The notes under the pieces are model-generated. The model ran no database searches. It was not told where the DNA came from and saw only the letters and a list, made by a program, of their open reading frames with translations. Shown here piece by piece: positions 1 to 5,850 of a stretch of DNA of 6,555 nucleotides (its first letter is position 1; the number at the start of each line of letters is the position of its first letter). Made by a program: the position numbers and the translations under genes. Source of the DNA: Acidobacteriota bacterium (lineage in GTDB: Bacteria > Acidobacteriota > Terriglobia > Acidoferrales > 2-02-FULL-67-57); assembly GCA_016210895.1 (NCBI GenBank), contig JACQTG010000132.1, forward strand, positions 1 through 6,555. Reading direction: 5' to 3'.

Positions 1-112
1 CAAGCGGTAATCTATTGATAAATCATAGACTTACGTGCAGACATGTCTCCCGGTGTGGTGCAAAAGCAACATTCACGTATTCTATAAGATCAAGAAAATA
101 AAAGACTTACCT
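1..112. other. intergenic stretch, no gene recognised
   Basis: This is AT-richer sequence with no reading frame I can support on either strand. An octamer, agacttac, occurs at 28-35 and again at 103-110. Because a plus-strand terminator follows directly, the stretch may be the 3' untranslated tail of a plus-strand gene lying before the window. That is inference. Confidence 0.4.
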
Positions 113-136
113 GGTTCGATACCGAACCGCTTTTTT
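113..136 (+). terminator. rho-independent terminator
   Basis: A perfect 6-bp stem (ggttcg at 113-118, cgaacc at 123-128) closes a 4-base loop. It is followed after two bases by six T at 131-136. The orientation fits termination of a plus-strand transcript entering from before the window. Confidence 0.7.
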
Positions 137-138
137 CC

Positions 139-167
139 TTGACACCTTTTGACCGCGCGATTAGACT
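139..167 (+). promoter_or_regulatory. sigma70-type promoter for a possible small RNA
   Basis: A consensus -35 box, TTGACA, lies at 139-144. After a 17-bp spacer comes a -10-like TAGACT at 162-167, matching 4 of 6 consensus bases. Transcription would start near 174. No coding start follows before the strong terminator at 225-260, so the promoter either serves a short RNA or reads on towards the tRNA. Confidence 0.5.
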
Positions 168-173
168 TGGAGC

Positions 174-260
174 CGGCAAACAGGCTTGGCTCAACCGCGC
201 ACTGGGCCATACCTACTTTCCCCGAAGCTCTCCGACGCTGTCGGAGAGCTTTTGGTTTTT
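174..260 (+). ncRNA. candidate small RNA
   Basis: About 85 bases lie between a promoter-like pair of boxes and a very strong terminator. Inside is a second hairpin: TGGCTCA at 187-193 pairs with TGGGCCA at 203-209 (one G-U pair) around a 9-base loop. I see no ORF with a ribosome site. It does not resemble the conserved cores of 4.5S, 6S, tmRNA or RNase P RNA that I know. The class is unknown, and the call rests only on promoter-hairpin-terminator architecture. Confidence 0.35.
225..260 (+). terminator. strong rho-independent terminator
   Basis: A perfect 12-bp inverted repeat (225-236 with 240-251) closes a 3-base loop. A T-rich run follows at 250-260, interrupted by GG at 254-255. This is the strongest terminator in the window. 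It separates whatever is transcribed from the left from the tRNA promoter at 291. Confidence 0.85.
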
Positions 261-275
261 AGGGGTTTTTAGGGG
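256..275. repeat. two tandem copies of a T5AG4 decamer
   Basis: TTTTTAGGGG occurs exactly twice, at 256-265 and 266-275, followed by ctttt and ggagg. It lies between the terminator and the tRNA promoter. Several short G-tracts (254-255, 262-265, 272-275, 281-282, 284-285) fall within 32 bases. No function is established. It may be an extended terminator tail or simple slippage. Confidence 0.6.
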
Positions 276-290
276 CTTTTGGAGGCAAGT

Positions 291-319
291 TTGACAGGGC
301 CTTCAATCCGATGTTTACT
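291..319 (+). promoter_or_regulatory. promoter of the tRNA-Thr gene
   Basis: A perfect TTGACA lies at 291-296. A 17-bp spacer leads to TTTACT at 314-319 (4 of 6 matches to TATAAT), ending nine bases before the mature tRNA 5' end at 329. The spacing is as expected for a promoter firing just ahead of a tRNA gene. Confidence 0.65.
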
Positions 320-328
320 AAGCTTGAG

Positions 329-403
329 GCCGGCGTAGCTCAGCGGTAGAGCAGCCGATTCGTAATCGGCAGGTCGTCGGTTCAATCCCGACCGCCGGCT
401 CCA
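329..403 (+). tRNA. tRNA-Thr (anticodon CGU)
   Basis: The full cloverleaf can be drawn. A 7-bp acceptor stem (GCCGGCG with CGCCGGC) is perfect. The D arm has GCTC/GAGC. The anticodon stem is GCCGA/TCGGC around the 7-base loop TTCGTAA, giving anticodon CGT, which reads ACG for threonine. The T arm is GTCGG/CCGAC around TTCAATC. The discriminator base is T, and the CCA end is encoded at 401-403. The 3' half (375-400) recurs in near-exact form at 5964-5989, which suggests use as an integration site. Confidence 0.97.
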
Positions 404-626
404 TCCAGGATCGCCTGAACTGGCGGCAGTGCCCCGGCCCCTCGCCGAGCAGTGTGGCGTCGGTGCGTCGGAAGCTGAATCGAAGCCCAGTTCACGGAAT
501 TACGCAAAGACAAATTACCCGCGCCTTTGGGGAGGAATCTGGCGGGGAAGTCTCTAGCTCTCAGTTCACGAGAGCCTGTCAGTGAGGGATAGCCACGAGA
601 ATCCGAGTTTAGGACACGGTGGATGC
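404..626. other. convergent intergenic gap
   Basis: This stretch separates the plus-strand tRNA from the stop codon of the minus-strand operon. I see no supported gene. The 9-mer cagttcacg occurs at 488-496 and 562-570. The only hairpin of note is at 557-575. Neither transcription unit has a clear T-rich intrinsic terminator here. Confidence 0.5.
557..575 (-). terminator. weak hairpin after the operon
   Basis: A perfect 6-bp inverted repeat (gctctc at 557-562, gagagc at 570-575) closes a 7-base loop about 50 bases past the last stop codon of the operon. It lacks a U-tract on the minus strand. It could stabilise the mRNA 3' end or be part of a non-canonical terminator. Confidence 0.3.
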
Positions 627-2210
627 TCAGGCGGCGCTGAGGATGTTTTCTGCCTCCTCGCGGTCGACCTCGGAAACAAGGGGGATGCCGCTGGCGGCCG
701 TGGCCTCCGCGGTGAGCGCGGCAATGTCGTTGCGGGCGATGTGGGGAAGGGCGAACTTGCGCGCACCGCACATCAACTGTCGCAGCCCCTGGGCCACGCG
801 CTGGTAATAGGTATAGAGGCCAACGGCGCCCGTGGGGATGAGGCGGAAGCGGTCCTGGTAGCGTTCCTGCAGTTCGGGCGCGGTGACGAAGACTTCGCTC
901 ACCGTGGTGCCGAAGCGTTCGACATAAATGGGCAGGCTGCTGTCTTCGATGCGCCGGCCGATGGTCTTGCCCACCATGGCAGCTGCCAGCGGGCCGCGTG
1001 CCCAAGCGATCAGTTTGGCGTGCGGTGCCACCAGGGCCAGGCCTTTGAATATCTGGTCTTCAAAGGTGAAGCCGCCGGCCAGCGCGATGGGCGGGACGTA
1101 GCCACCCTGGCGGGCGAGCCGGTGGCAGTACTGGTGGAGCAGGGAGTGCAGCTCGACAGCGGGGATGCCCCACTCATTCATCATCCGCCAGGGGCTCATG
1201 CCCGTGCCACCGCCGGCGGCATCCACCGTGAGCAAGTCAATACCGGCCTCGGAGCACCACTTGACAGCGCGGGCGAGATCGGCGGGCCGATAGGCTCCAG
1301 TCTTCAGGAAGACCCACTTGGCGCCCAGCTTGCGCAACTGCTCGACGCGGTGCAGGAACGTGTCCCGGCTGGCCATGCCGATGCGCGAGTGGCGCTCGAA
1401 CTCGCGGAAACCCCCGCGCTGGAAGGCCTCGGCTACCACCGGATTGTCCGGGTCGGGCAGCACGATGTAGCCGCGTTGCTTGAGCAAACGCGCCCTTTCC
1501 AGATCGCGGATTTTAACCTCACCCCCAATGTCCTTGGCGCCCTGGCCCCACTTAAGTTCCACGGCGGTGACGCCGAGCTTGGTGATAGCGTATTCGTGGA
1601 CACCGAGCTTGGTGTCTTCCACATTTGCCTGGACGATCATCTCGCCCCAGCCGTCCTCTTGCCATTCGCGGAACGTGCGGACGCGCCACTCGAGTTCGTT
1701 GCTGGACAACAGGCGGCCGTCGGAGAAACGTGAACGGGGGTCCATGCCGCAGACGTTTTCGCCCACCGTCAGGCAGGTGCCGGTGATGGCCGCACCGATG
1801 GCTAGGCTTTCCCAGTTGTTCTTGGCGATGTTGGTGGAGCCGAGGGCGGCCAGCAAGAAGGGGAGTTTAGAGCGCAGGCCGGGCTCGCGGCCCCAGTTGA
1901 CCTCAAGATTGACGTTGGGAAAGAGAGCCTTGTCGCTGTCGGGTTCCATCCCCCAGGCACCGGTGGCGCGCCCGAGAATGGTGAAGTGGGAGAGGTCGAC
2001 AGGGTAGCTCTTGGCCGAAGCGGTAGTAATGATGCCGAAGGGCTGGGGGTAGATCATCTCTGCCCCGCGGTAGGCTGACTTGCCGATTTCACACATCCCG
2101 ATGCAGCCATCAATGCAGGTGGTGCACATCCCGCTGAAGGGGCTGATGGAGTCTTCGGTGCGGTTCTTGGTCAGGGTGGCCGCCGAAGCGTTCAGGCGTG
2201 AGTACGTCAT
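627..2210 (-). CDS. FMN-binding glutamate-synthase-type catalytic subunit (GltB central-domain family)
   Basis: This 527-residue protein belongs to the stand-alone FMN-binding glutamate synthase domain family, an (alpha/beta)8 flavoprotein. Residues 220-226 (KWGQGAK) match the GltS substrate/FMN segment. Residues 330-340 hold the glycine-rich DAAGGGTGMSP phosphate-binding loop, and ALAGGF follows at 376-381. It has no N-terminal glutaminase domain and no recognisable 3Fe-4S cysteine pattern of true glutamate synthase, so glutamate formation is not implied. Instead there is an N-terminal C29-X2-C32-X3-C36-X3-C40 cluster that may bind Fe-S. The ATG has a good ribosome site (AGGAGA, 2217-2222) and lies 12 bp after the stop of the FeS subunit gene. 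As the last operon gene it is probably the catalytic partner of the NADH-oxidising module. The substrate is unknown. Confidence 0.92.
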   Translation of the reverse strand: MTYSRLNASAATLTKNRTEDSISPFSGMCTTCIDGCIGMCEIGKSAYRGAEMIYPQPFGIITTASAKSYPVDLSHFTILGRATGAWGMEPDSDKALFPNVNLEVNWGREPGLRSKLPFLLAALGSTNIAKNNWESLAIGAAITGTCLTVGENVCGMDPRSRFSDGRLLSSNELEWRVRTFREWQEDGWGEMIVQANVEDTKLGVHEYAITKLGVTAVELKWGQGAKDIGGEVKIRDLERARLLKQRGYIVLPDPDNPVVAEAFQRGGFREFERHSRIGMASRDTFLHRVEQLRKLGAKWVFLKTGAYRPADLARAVKWCSEAGIDLLTVDAAGGGTGMSPWRMMNEWGIPAVELHSLLHQYCHRLARQGGYVPPIALAGGFTFEDQIFKGLALVAPHAKLIAWARGPLAAAMVGKTIGRRIEDSSLPIYVERFGTTVSEVFVTAPELQERYQDRFRLIPTGAVGLYTYYQRVAQGLRQLMCGARKFALPHIARNDIAALTAEATAASGIPLVSEVDREEAENILSAA

Positions 2211-2216
2211 GGCACT

Positions 2217-2222
2217 TCTCCT
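2217..2222 (-). promoter_or_regulatory. ribosome binding site of the GltB-like gene
   Basis: AGGAGA on the minus strand lies 6 bases before the ATG at 2210, in the 12-bp gap after the FeS subunit stop codon. It fixes the start choice. Confidence 0.75.
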
Positions 2223-2945
2223 TTACTTCCGAGTCGCCTCCCGCGTGGGAGTAGGCCAAACCAAATCTTGGCGCACGGGCCCGGCCAGTTCGCAGGCCAC
2301 GCAGGGATCGAGAAAGCACATGGCGTGGTCGTGGTAGGCGAGGCAGGTGGGGGAGAAATTTAGGCAGCCCGAGCAGAGTGTGGTATCGGGCTGCGCGCCG
2401 TGGCAGCGCAACTCGACCACCGGGCAGACGTAGAGGCAGGCGCCGCATTGCCGGCAGACATCGGATTGCCAGCCAAAGGGACTCATCACCTTGCGGCGAG
2501 GACCGCGGTAGGCGAAGCTGATGGCGCCCGCCATCATCTGCTCGCGGCAGATGCGTACGCACTTCCCGCACTGGATGCAATCTTCAAATTCCGGCTCCAG
2601 GCGCACGCGCAGGACACCGTAGCGGCTGGCGAGATCCTGGATGGTTTTCGACTGCGGGCAGGTGGCGACGTAGAGTTCCAGCAGCAGCTGGCGGGCGCGT
2701 TCGACGCGGGCGGAATGAGTGTTGACGACGAGGCCGTCATCGGCCGGGAGGGTGCAGGCGCTTTGCAGCTTGCTGCGCGGGGGCGTGCCGACTTCGACCA
2801 GGCAGAGACGGCAGGCGCCGTAGGGTGTCAGGCCGTCGTCGTGGCAGAGGGTGGGGATGGGGAGGCCGAGGAATTGCGCGGCCTCCAAGACCGTAGTGCC
2901 GCGCTCCACCTCGAGCTCGATGCCGTTGATCGTCAGCTTGGGCAT
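2223..2945 (-). CDS. HoxU/NuoG-N-like iron-sulfur electron-transfer subunit
   Basis: This 240-residue protein would carry electrons between the NuoEF-like flavin module and the GltS-like subunit. Residues 1-75 form a plant-type [2Fe-2S] ferredoxin domain with C34, C45, C48 and C64. Residues 120-178 form a double [4Fe-4S] domain with C123, C126, C129, C133 and C164, C167, C170, C174. The His-Cys [4Fe-4S] segment normally between these in NuoG, HoxU and HydA is degenerate: only C96 of it remains, in ATCPQSKTIQDLA. The C-terminus carries seven further cysteines (C181, C191, C194, C201, C210, C215, C218), a possible extra metal site. There is no H-cluster domain. The ATG lies 10 bp after the NuoF-like stop, with a ribosome site overlapping that stop. 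Confidence 0.92.
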   Translation of the reverse strand: MPKLTINGIELEVERGTTVLEAAQFLGLPIPTLCHDDGLTPYGACRLCLVEVGTPPRSKLQSACTLPADDGLVVNTHSARVERARQLLLELYVATCPQSKTIQDLASRYGVLRVRLEPEFEDCIQCGKCVRICREQMMAGAISFAYRGPRRKVMSPFGWQSDVCRQCGACLYVCPVVELRCHGAQPDTTLCSGCLNFSPTCLAYHDHAMCFLDPCVACELAGPVRQDLVWPTPTREATRK

Positions 2946-2951
2946 GCCGCG

Positions 2952-2957
2952 CTCCTC
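2952..2957 (-). promoter_or_regulatory. ribosome binding site of the FeS subunit gene
   Basis: GAGGAG on the minus strand lies 6 bases before the ATG at 2945. It overlaps the TGA stop of the upstream NuoF-like gene (2956-2958), which points to translational coupling. Confidence 0.8.
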
Positions 2958-4875
2958 ACGTCACCAGCACCGCTTGGGGCTGGCAGACTTCCAAACAGGC
3001 GCCGCACTTGATGCACTTGGCCGCGTCAATGGTGTGGACCTCGTCCTTCTCCCCCAAGATGGCCTCGCTGGTGCACACGCGCACGCAGGCGTGGCAGCCA
3101 TCGCAGAGGGTAGGCTCGATGGAGTACGTGATCAGCTCGCGGCAGACCTTGGCGGGACAGCGCTTCTCGCGCACGTGGGCCAGGTATTCGTCCCGGAAGT
3201 AGCGCAGGGTGGAGAGCAGAGGGTTGGGGGCAGTCTGGCCGAGGCCGCAGAGCGAGGTTTCGCGCACCAGCCAGCCGAGGTCTTCCAGGAGCTGAAGGTC
3301 CTCTTCCCGGCCTTTGCCCTCGGCGATGCGGATAACGATTTCCAGCAGTCGCTCCAGCCCTTTGCGGCAGGGGAAGCACTTGCCGCAGGACTCATCGGCC
3401 AGGAAGCTGAGGAAATACTTGGCGATGTCCACCATGCAGTTGGACTCGTCCATCACGATCATGCCGCCGGAGCCCATGATGGAGCCGGCACTGGTCAAGC
3501 TCTCGTAGTCCACGGGAAGGTCGAGGAGGGATTCGGGGATGCAGCCACCCGACGGCCCGCCGGTCTGAATGGCCTTGAAGCGCCGGCCTTCAGGAATCCC
3601 GCCGCCGAGCTCGTAGACGACCTGGCGCAGGGTGATGCCCATGGGCACTTCGATGAGCGCAGTGTTGTTGATGGCGCCGACGAGGCTGAAGACCTTGGTG
3701 CCCTTGCTCCCTGCCGTGCCGACGCGGGCGTACCAGTCGCCGCCGCGCATTACGATGAGGGGAATGTTGGCCCAGGTTTCAACGTTGTTGATGCAGGTGG
3801 GCTTTCCCCACAGGCCGCGCTCCGCCGGGTAGGGCGGTCGCTGGCGGGGCTCGCCTACATGGCCCTCGACGGAGGCAATCAGGGCGGTTTCTTCGCCACA
3901 CACGAAGGCGCCGGCGCCTTTGACGATGCGGATGCGGAAAGAGAAATCAGTTTCAAAGATGCCGTCGCCGAGCAGCCCGGCCGCTTCGCCCTGGGCGATG
4001 GCTTGCGTCAGGCGCTCGACAGCGAGCGGGTATTCGTCGCGGACGTAGATGATGCCTTCGGCGGCGCCCGTGGCGTAGGCGCCGATGAGCATTCCCTCGA
4101 GCACGCTGTGCGGGTCACCTTCAAGCACAGCGCGATCCATGTACGCGCCCGGGTCACCTTCGTCGGCGTTGCAGATGATGTACTTGGGTGTGATGGGCTG
4201 GCGCCGTATCACCTCCCACTTGATGCCGGTGGGAAAGCCGGCCCCGCCCCGCCCACGCAGGCCAGCGCCGGAGACCTCGGTGATGATTTCCTCGGGTTGG
4301 TCGTGCGTGAGGGCACGATAGAGGGCAAAGTAGCCGCCCCGGGCGATGTATTCGTCGAGGCTGGCGGGATCGATAATCCCGCAGTTCCGCAGTACCCAGC
4401 GGAGCTGGTGGCGGAAGAGATCGAGTTCCTCGTAGGCGGGCAGGCCGTCGAGACGCACTCCAGAGGGGGCGAAGTCGAGGCGGCGATTGGTGACAGGGTT
4501 GTCGTGGCCGGCGAGGAAGCCGATAGCCCACTTTGGCTTCAGGTCACCATCTGGGAGGCCGCGAATGAGTTCTCGTGCCTTGCGCACATCCATTCGGCCG
4601 TAGCTGACGCGGGGCTGCCCGGGCAGGCGAACATCCACGAGTGGCTCCTGCGCGCACCAGCCAATACAGCCCGTGGCAGTGATGACATATGGAAGCTGGA
4701 GGCGCGTAACCTCCTCTTGAATGATTGCGTGAATGTCTTCGGCGCCGGCGGCTCGCCCGCAGGTGGCCATGCCCACCCAGATCTTGGCCACGTCCGGGCG
4801 TAGGGTCTGGCGGCCGCGCCGAGCGGCGGCCCGCAAGTCGGAGAGGGTGGCCATTTGTCCGGGACTGGCGGACAT
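2956..4875 (-). CDS. NuoF-like NADH-binding flavoprotein of HydB/HndC type
   Basis: This FMN- and NADH-binding iron-sulfur protein is about 639 residues long, close to HydB/HndC and longer than plain NuoF. It begins with a thioredoxin-like ferredoxin domain (about residues 25-105) that shows only C39, C70 and C74. The NuoF core follows, with the NADH loop GRGGAGFPTG (from residue 208), NADEGDPG (236-243) and FVCGEE (from 324). An SLBB-type segment follows (about 400-455). The [4Fe-4S] site is C497, C500, C503 and C543. The C-terminus is a double [4Fe-4S] ferredoxin (C591, C594, C597, C601; C621, C624, C627, C631). The domain order matches the NADH subunit of HydABC-type complexes. The ATG at 4875 is 5 bp after the NuoE stop. 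A TTG at 4884 overlapping that stop, or an ATG at 4854, are alternatives. None has a clear ribosome site, so coupling to NuoE translation is likely. Confidence 0.95.
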   Translation of the reverse strand: MSASPGQMATLSDLRAAARRGRQTLRPDVAKIWVGMATCGRAAGAEDIHAIIQEEVTRLQLPYVITATGCIGWCAQEPLVDVRLPGQPRVSYGRMDVRKARELIRGLPDGDLKPKWAIGFLAGHDNPVTNRRLDFAPSGVRLDGLPAYEELDLFRHQLRWVLRNCGIIDPASLDEYIARGGYFALYRALTHDQPEEIITEVSGAGLRGRGGAGFPTGIKWEVIRRQPITPKYIICNADEGDPGAYMDRAVLEGDPHSVLEGMLIGAYATGAAEGIIYVRDEYPLAVERLTQAIAQGEAAGLLGDGIFETDFSFRIRIVKGAGAFVCGEETALIASVEGHVGEPRQRPPYPAERGLWGKPTCINNVETWANIPLIVMRGGDWYARVGTAGSKGTKVFSLVGAINNTALIEVPMGITLRQVVYELGGGIPEGRRFKAIQTGGPSGGCIPESLLDLPVDYESLTSAGSIMGSGGMIVMDESNCMVDIAKYFLSFLADESCGKCFPCRKGLERLLEIVIRIAEGKGREEDLQLLEDLGWLVRETSLCGLGQTAPNPLLSTLRYFRDEYLAHVREKRCPAKVCRELITYSIEPTLCDGCHACVRVCTSEAILGEKDEVHTIDAAKCIKCGACLEVCQPQAVLVT

Positions 4876-4880
4876 CGCGC

Positions 4881-5357
4881 TCAAGCCGCTTCGGCGGTGC
4901 GGCTGCGGTAGTGTTTCAAGACTTTCGGCACCCGGGCCTGGCGGAGGTGGCCATAGGTAGACTGGTCAATGCGGACAACGGGCGCGAGGCCACAGCAGCC
5001 CAGACAGCGCACAGGCTCGACGCTGAATTCGAAGTCGGCACTGGTTCCGGGGGCAGGCAGGTTCAAGTCACGCAGGATTTTGTCCAGGATCCGTTGGCCG
5101 CCGCGGACGTGGCAGGCCGTGCCCAGGCAGACACGCACCCAGTGCCGGCCGCGGGGCTCCAGGCTGAAGCAGTTGTAGAACGTGGCGACGTGGAAGACCT
5201 CGGTCAGCGGCAGCCGGAGGCGGCGCGCGACGGCACGGAGAGCCGTTTCCGGCAGGTAATGGAAGTCGTGCTGAATCTCTTGGAGAATCGCGATGAGGTT
5301 TTCGGCCCGATCGGGCCAGCGGGCGAGAATTTCCTCCGGGTTCGGCGCTACACTCAT
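4881..5357 (-). CDS. NuoE-like [2Fe-2S] NADH dehydrogenase subunit (HydC/HndA type)
   Basis: This 158-residue protein has the usual length of the 24-kDa NuoE/HydC/HndA family. A helical N-terminal part with the conserved PETALRAVARRLRLP and VATFYNCF segments (about 35-64) leads into a thioredoxin-like fold. The fold carries the [2Fe-2S] ligands C77, C82, C118 and C122 (C-X4-C and C-X3-C). It would form a dimer with the NuoF-like protein encoded directly downstream and relay or store one electron near the FMN. The ATG at 5357 is clear, but its ribosome site is poor (a GGGAC stretch well upstream). The stop codon is almost contiguous with the next gene. Homology is certain. The role in a bifurcating rather than a simple NADH-oxidising complex is inferred from the neighbours. 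Confidence 0.95.
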   Translation of the reverse strand: MSVAPNPEEILARWPDRAENLIAILQEIQHDFHYLPETALRAVARRLRLPLTEVFHVATFYNCFSLEPRGRHWVRVCLGTACHVRGGQRILDKILRDLNLPAPGTSADFEFSVEPVRCLGCCGLAPVVRIDQSTYGHLRQARVPKVLKHYRSRTAEAA

Positions 5358-5383
5358 CGGTTCTACATCGTCCCTATTGAGTC

Positions 5384-5402
5384 CCGGCGAAACTTCCGCC
5401 GG
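5384..5402 (-). promoter_or_regulatory. hairpin ahead of the NuoE-like gene
   Basis: A perfect 6-bp inverted repeat (ccggcg at 5384-5389, cgccgg at 5397-5402) closes a 7-base loop in the 51-bp gap between the small gene and the NuoE-like start. It has no U-tract, so it looks more like an mRNA processing or stability element than a terminator. The function is unproven. Confidence 0.35.
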
Positions 5403-5408
5403 CGCGCG

Positions 5409-5615
5409 CTACTCGTAGCCGAAGGCTGGCGGGTGGTGGACTTCCTCACATTGCAGCACATGGCGCTGGCCACAGTCCGAACAAGTCTCCACCACCACGG
5501 GCCAGTCAAGGTACGCCAGCGGGCGCGACGCCGATAGAGACACCGGGGACTTGGTATTAGGGCAGATGTATGTCCCGACCTTGTACTCAGCTACTTTAGG
5601 TTCGGTCGCCCTCAT
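5409..5615 (-). CDS. small cysteine-containing, zinc-ribbon-like protein
   Basis: This predicted 68-residue protein is at the head of the operon, and I do not recognise its family firmly. It has C18 in a YICPNT segment, then C45-X2-C48 (CSDCGQRH), C56 and histidines 52, 60 and 61. The pattern resembles small zinc-ribbon proteins with one degenerate knuckle. I chose the ATG at 5615 because the sequence from there reads as a compact soluble protein and a GGGAG lies at 5626-5630, though with a long 10-base spacer. The frame stays open upstream to 5768, but that part is basic, low-complexity and overlaps leader hairpins. It lies 51 bp before the NuoE-like gene on the same strand, so co-transcription is likely. 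It could be a metal-binding accessory or regulatory protein. Confidence 0.55.
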   Translation of the reverse strand: MRATEPKVAEYKVGTYICPNTKSPVSLSASRPLAYLDWPVVVETCSDCGQRHVLQCEEVHHPPAFGYE

Positions 5616-5656
5616 TGCACACTTTCTCCCGCCAGCAGGGTAGCAATTGGCCAGCC

Positions 5657-5693
5657 AAAAAAAGCGCGACCAGGCCGGATAGCCCACAGCGCT
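5657..5693 (-). terminator. intrinsic terminator or attenuator in the operon leader
   Basis: On the minus strand, AGCGC (5689-5693) pairs with GCGCT (5663-5667), enclosing an inner GGCT/GGCC stem. Seven T follow directly (5657-5663, the first shared with the stem). It sits 40 bases upstream of the small gene's ATG and is oriented to stop transcription before the operon. It could be an attenuator of a leader RNA, or the end of an unrelated short minus-strand transcript. Confidence 0.45.
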
Positions 5694-5694
5694 A

Positions 5695-5709
5695 ACTCCT
5701 TGGAGGAGT
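5695..5709 (-). promoter_or_regulatory. 6-bp hairpin next to the attenuator
   Basis: ACTCCT at 5695-5700 and AGGAGT at 5704-5709 form a perfect stem with a 3-base loop. It lies one base from the terminator stem, so it may act as a competing structure in the leader RNA. Confidence 0.35.
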
Positions 5710-5712
5710 AGT

Positions 5713-5737
5713 GGCTTCCGCCTACGGAAAAGAAGCC
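5713..5737 (-). promoter_or_regulatory. nested hairpin in the leader
   Basis: ggcttc and gaagcc form the outer arms of an inverted repeat. Inside, ttccg and cggaa form an alternative 5-bp hairpin that uses part of the left arm. Mutually exclusive pairings of this kind are common in regulatory leaders. I could not match it to a known riboswitch class. Confidence 0.3.
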
Positions 5738-5850
5738 CCGCTTTTACTCTTGCTGATGAAAAATTCAACGCTGAGTGGGATGCCCCAAGCGGAGGTTAGC
5801 TTTCGCAGACTGCCGATATAAGCGGGAATGCTTAAAGCGGGATCAATAGA

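Noticed and set aside
382..1005. Minus-strand frame running into the tRNA
   Set aside because: It overlaps the tRNA gene and lies in the wrong frame of the GltB-like gene. Its product is arginine- and proline-rich, low-complexity sequence.
582..1733. Long plus-strand open frame opposite the GltB-like gene
   Set aside because: It is antisense to a protein with clear family motifs and a good ribosome site. Its own translation shows no recognisable domain and is an artefact of GC-rich codon use.
627..2945. [FeFe] or [NiFe] hydrogenase
   Set aside because: No H-cluster cysteine motifs and no NiFe large-subunit CxxC pairs are present. The FeS protein ends before any catalytic domain.
2851..4803. 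650-codon plus-strand open frame opposite the NuoF-like gene
   Set aside because: The opposite strand carries unmistakable NuoF, Fe-S and ferredoxin motifs. The plus-strand product is compositionally odd and motif-free.
627..5357. Respiratory complex I operon
   Set aside because: Only the NADH-input and FeS modules are present. There are no NuoB, C, D or I subunits or membrane subunits, and the NuoF-like protein has HydB-type extra ferredoxin clusters.
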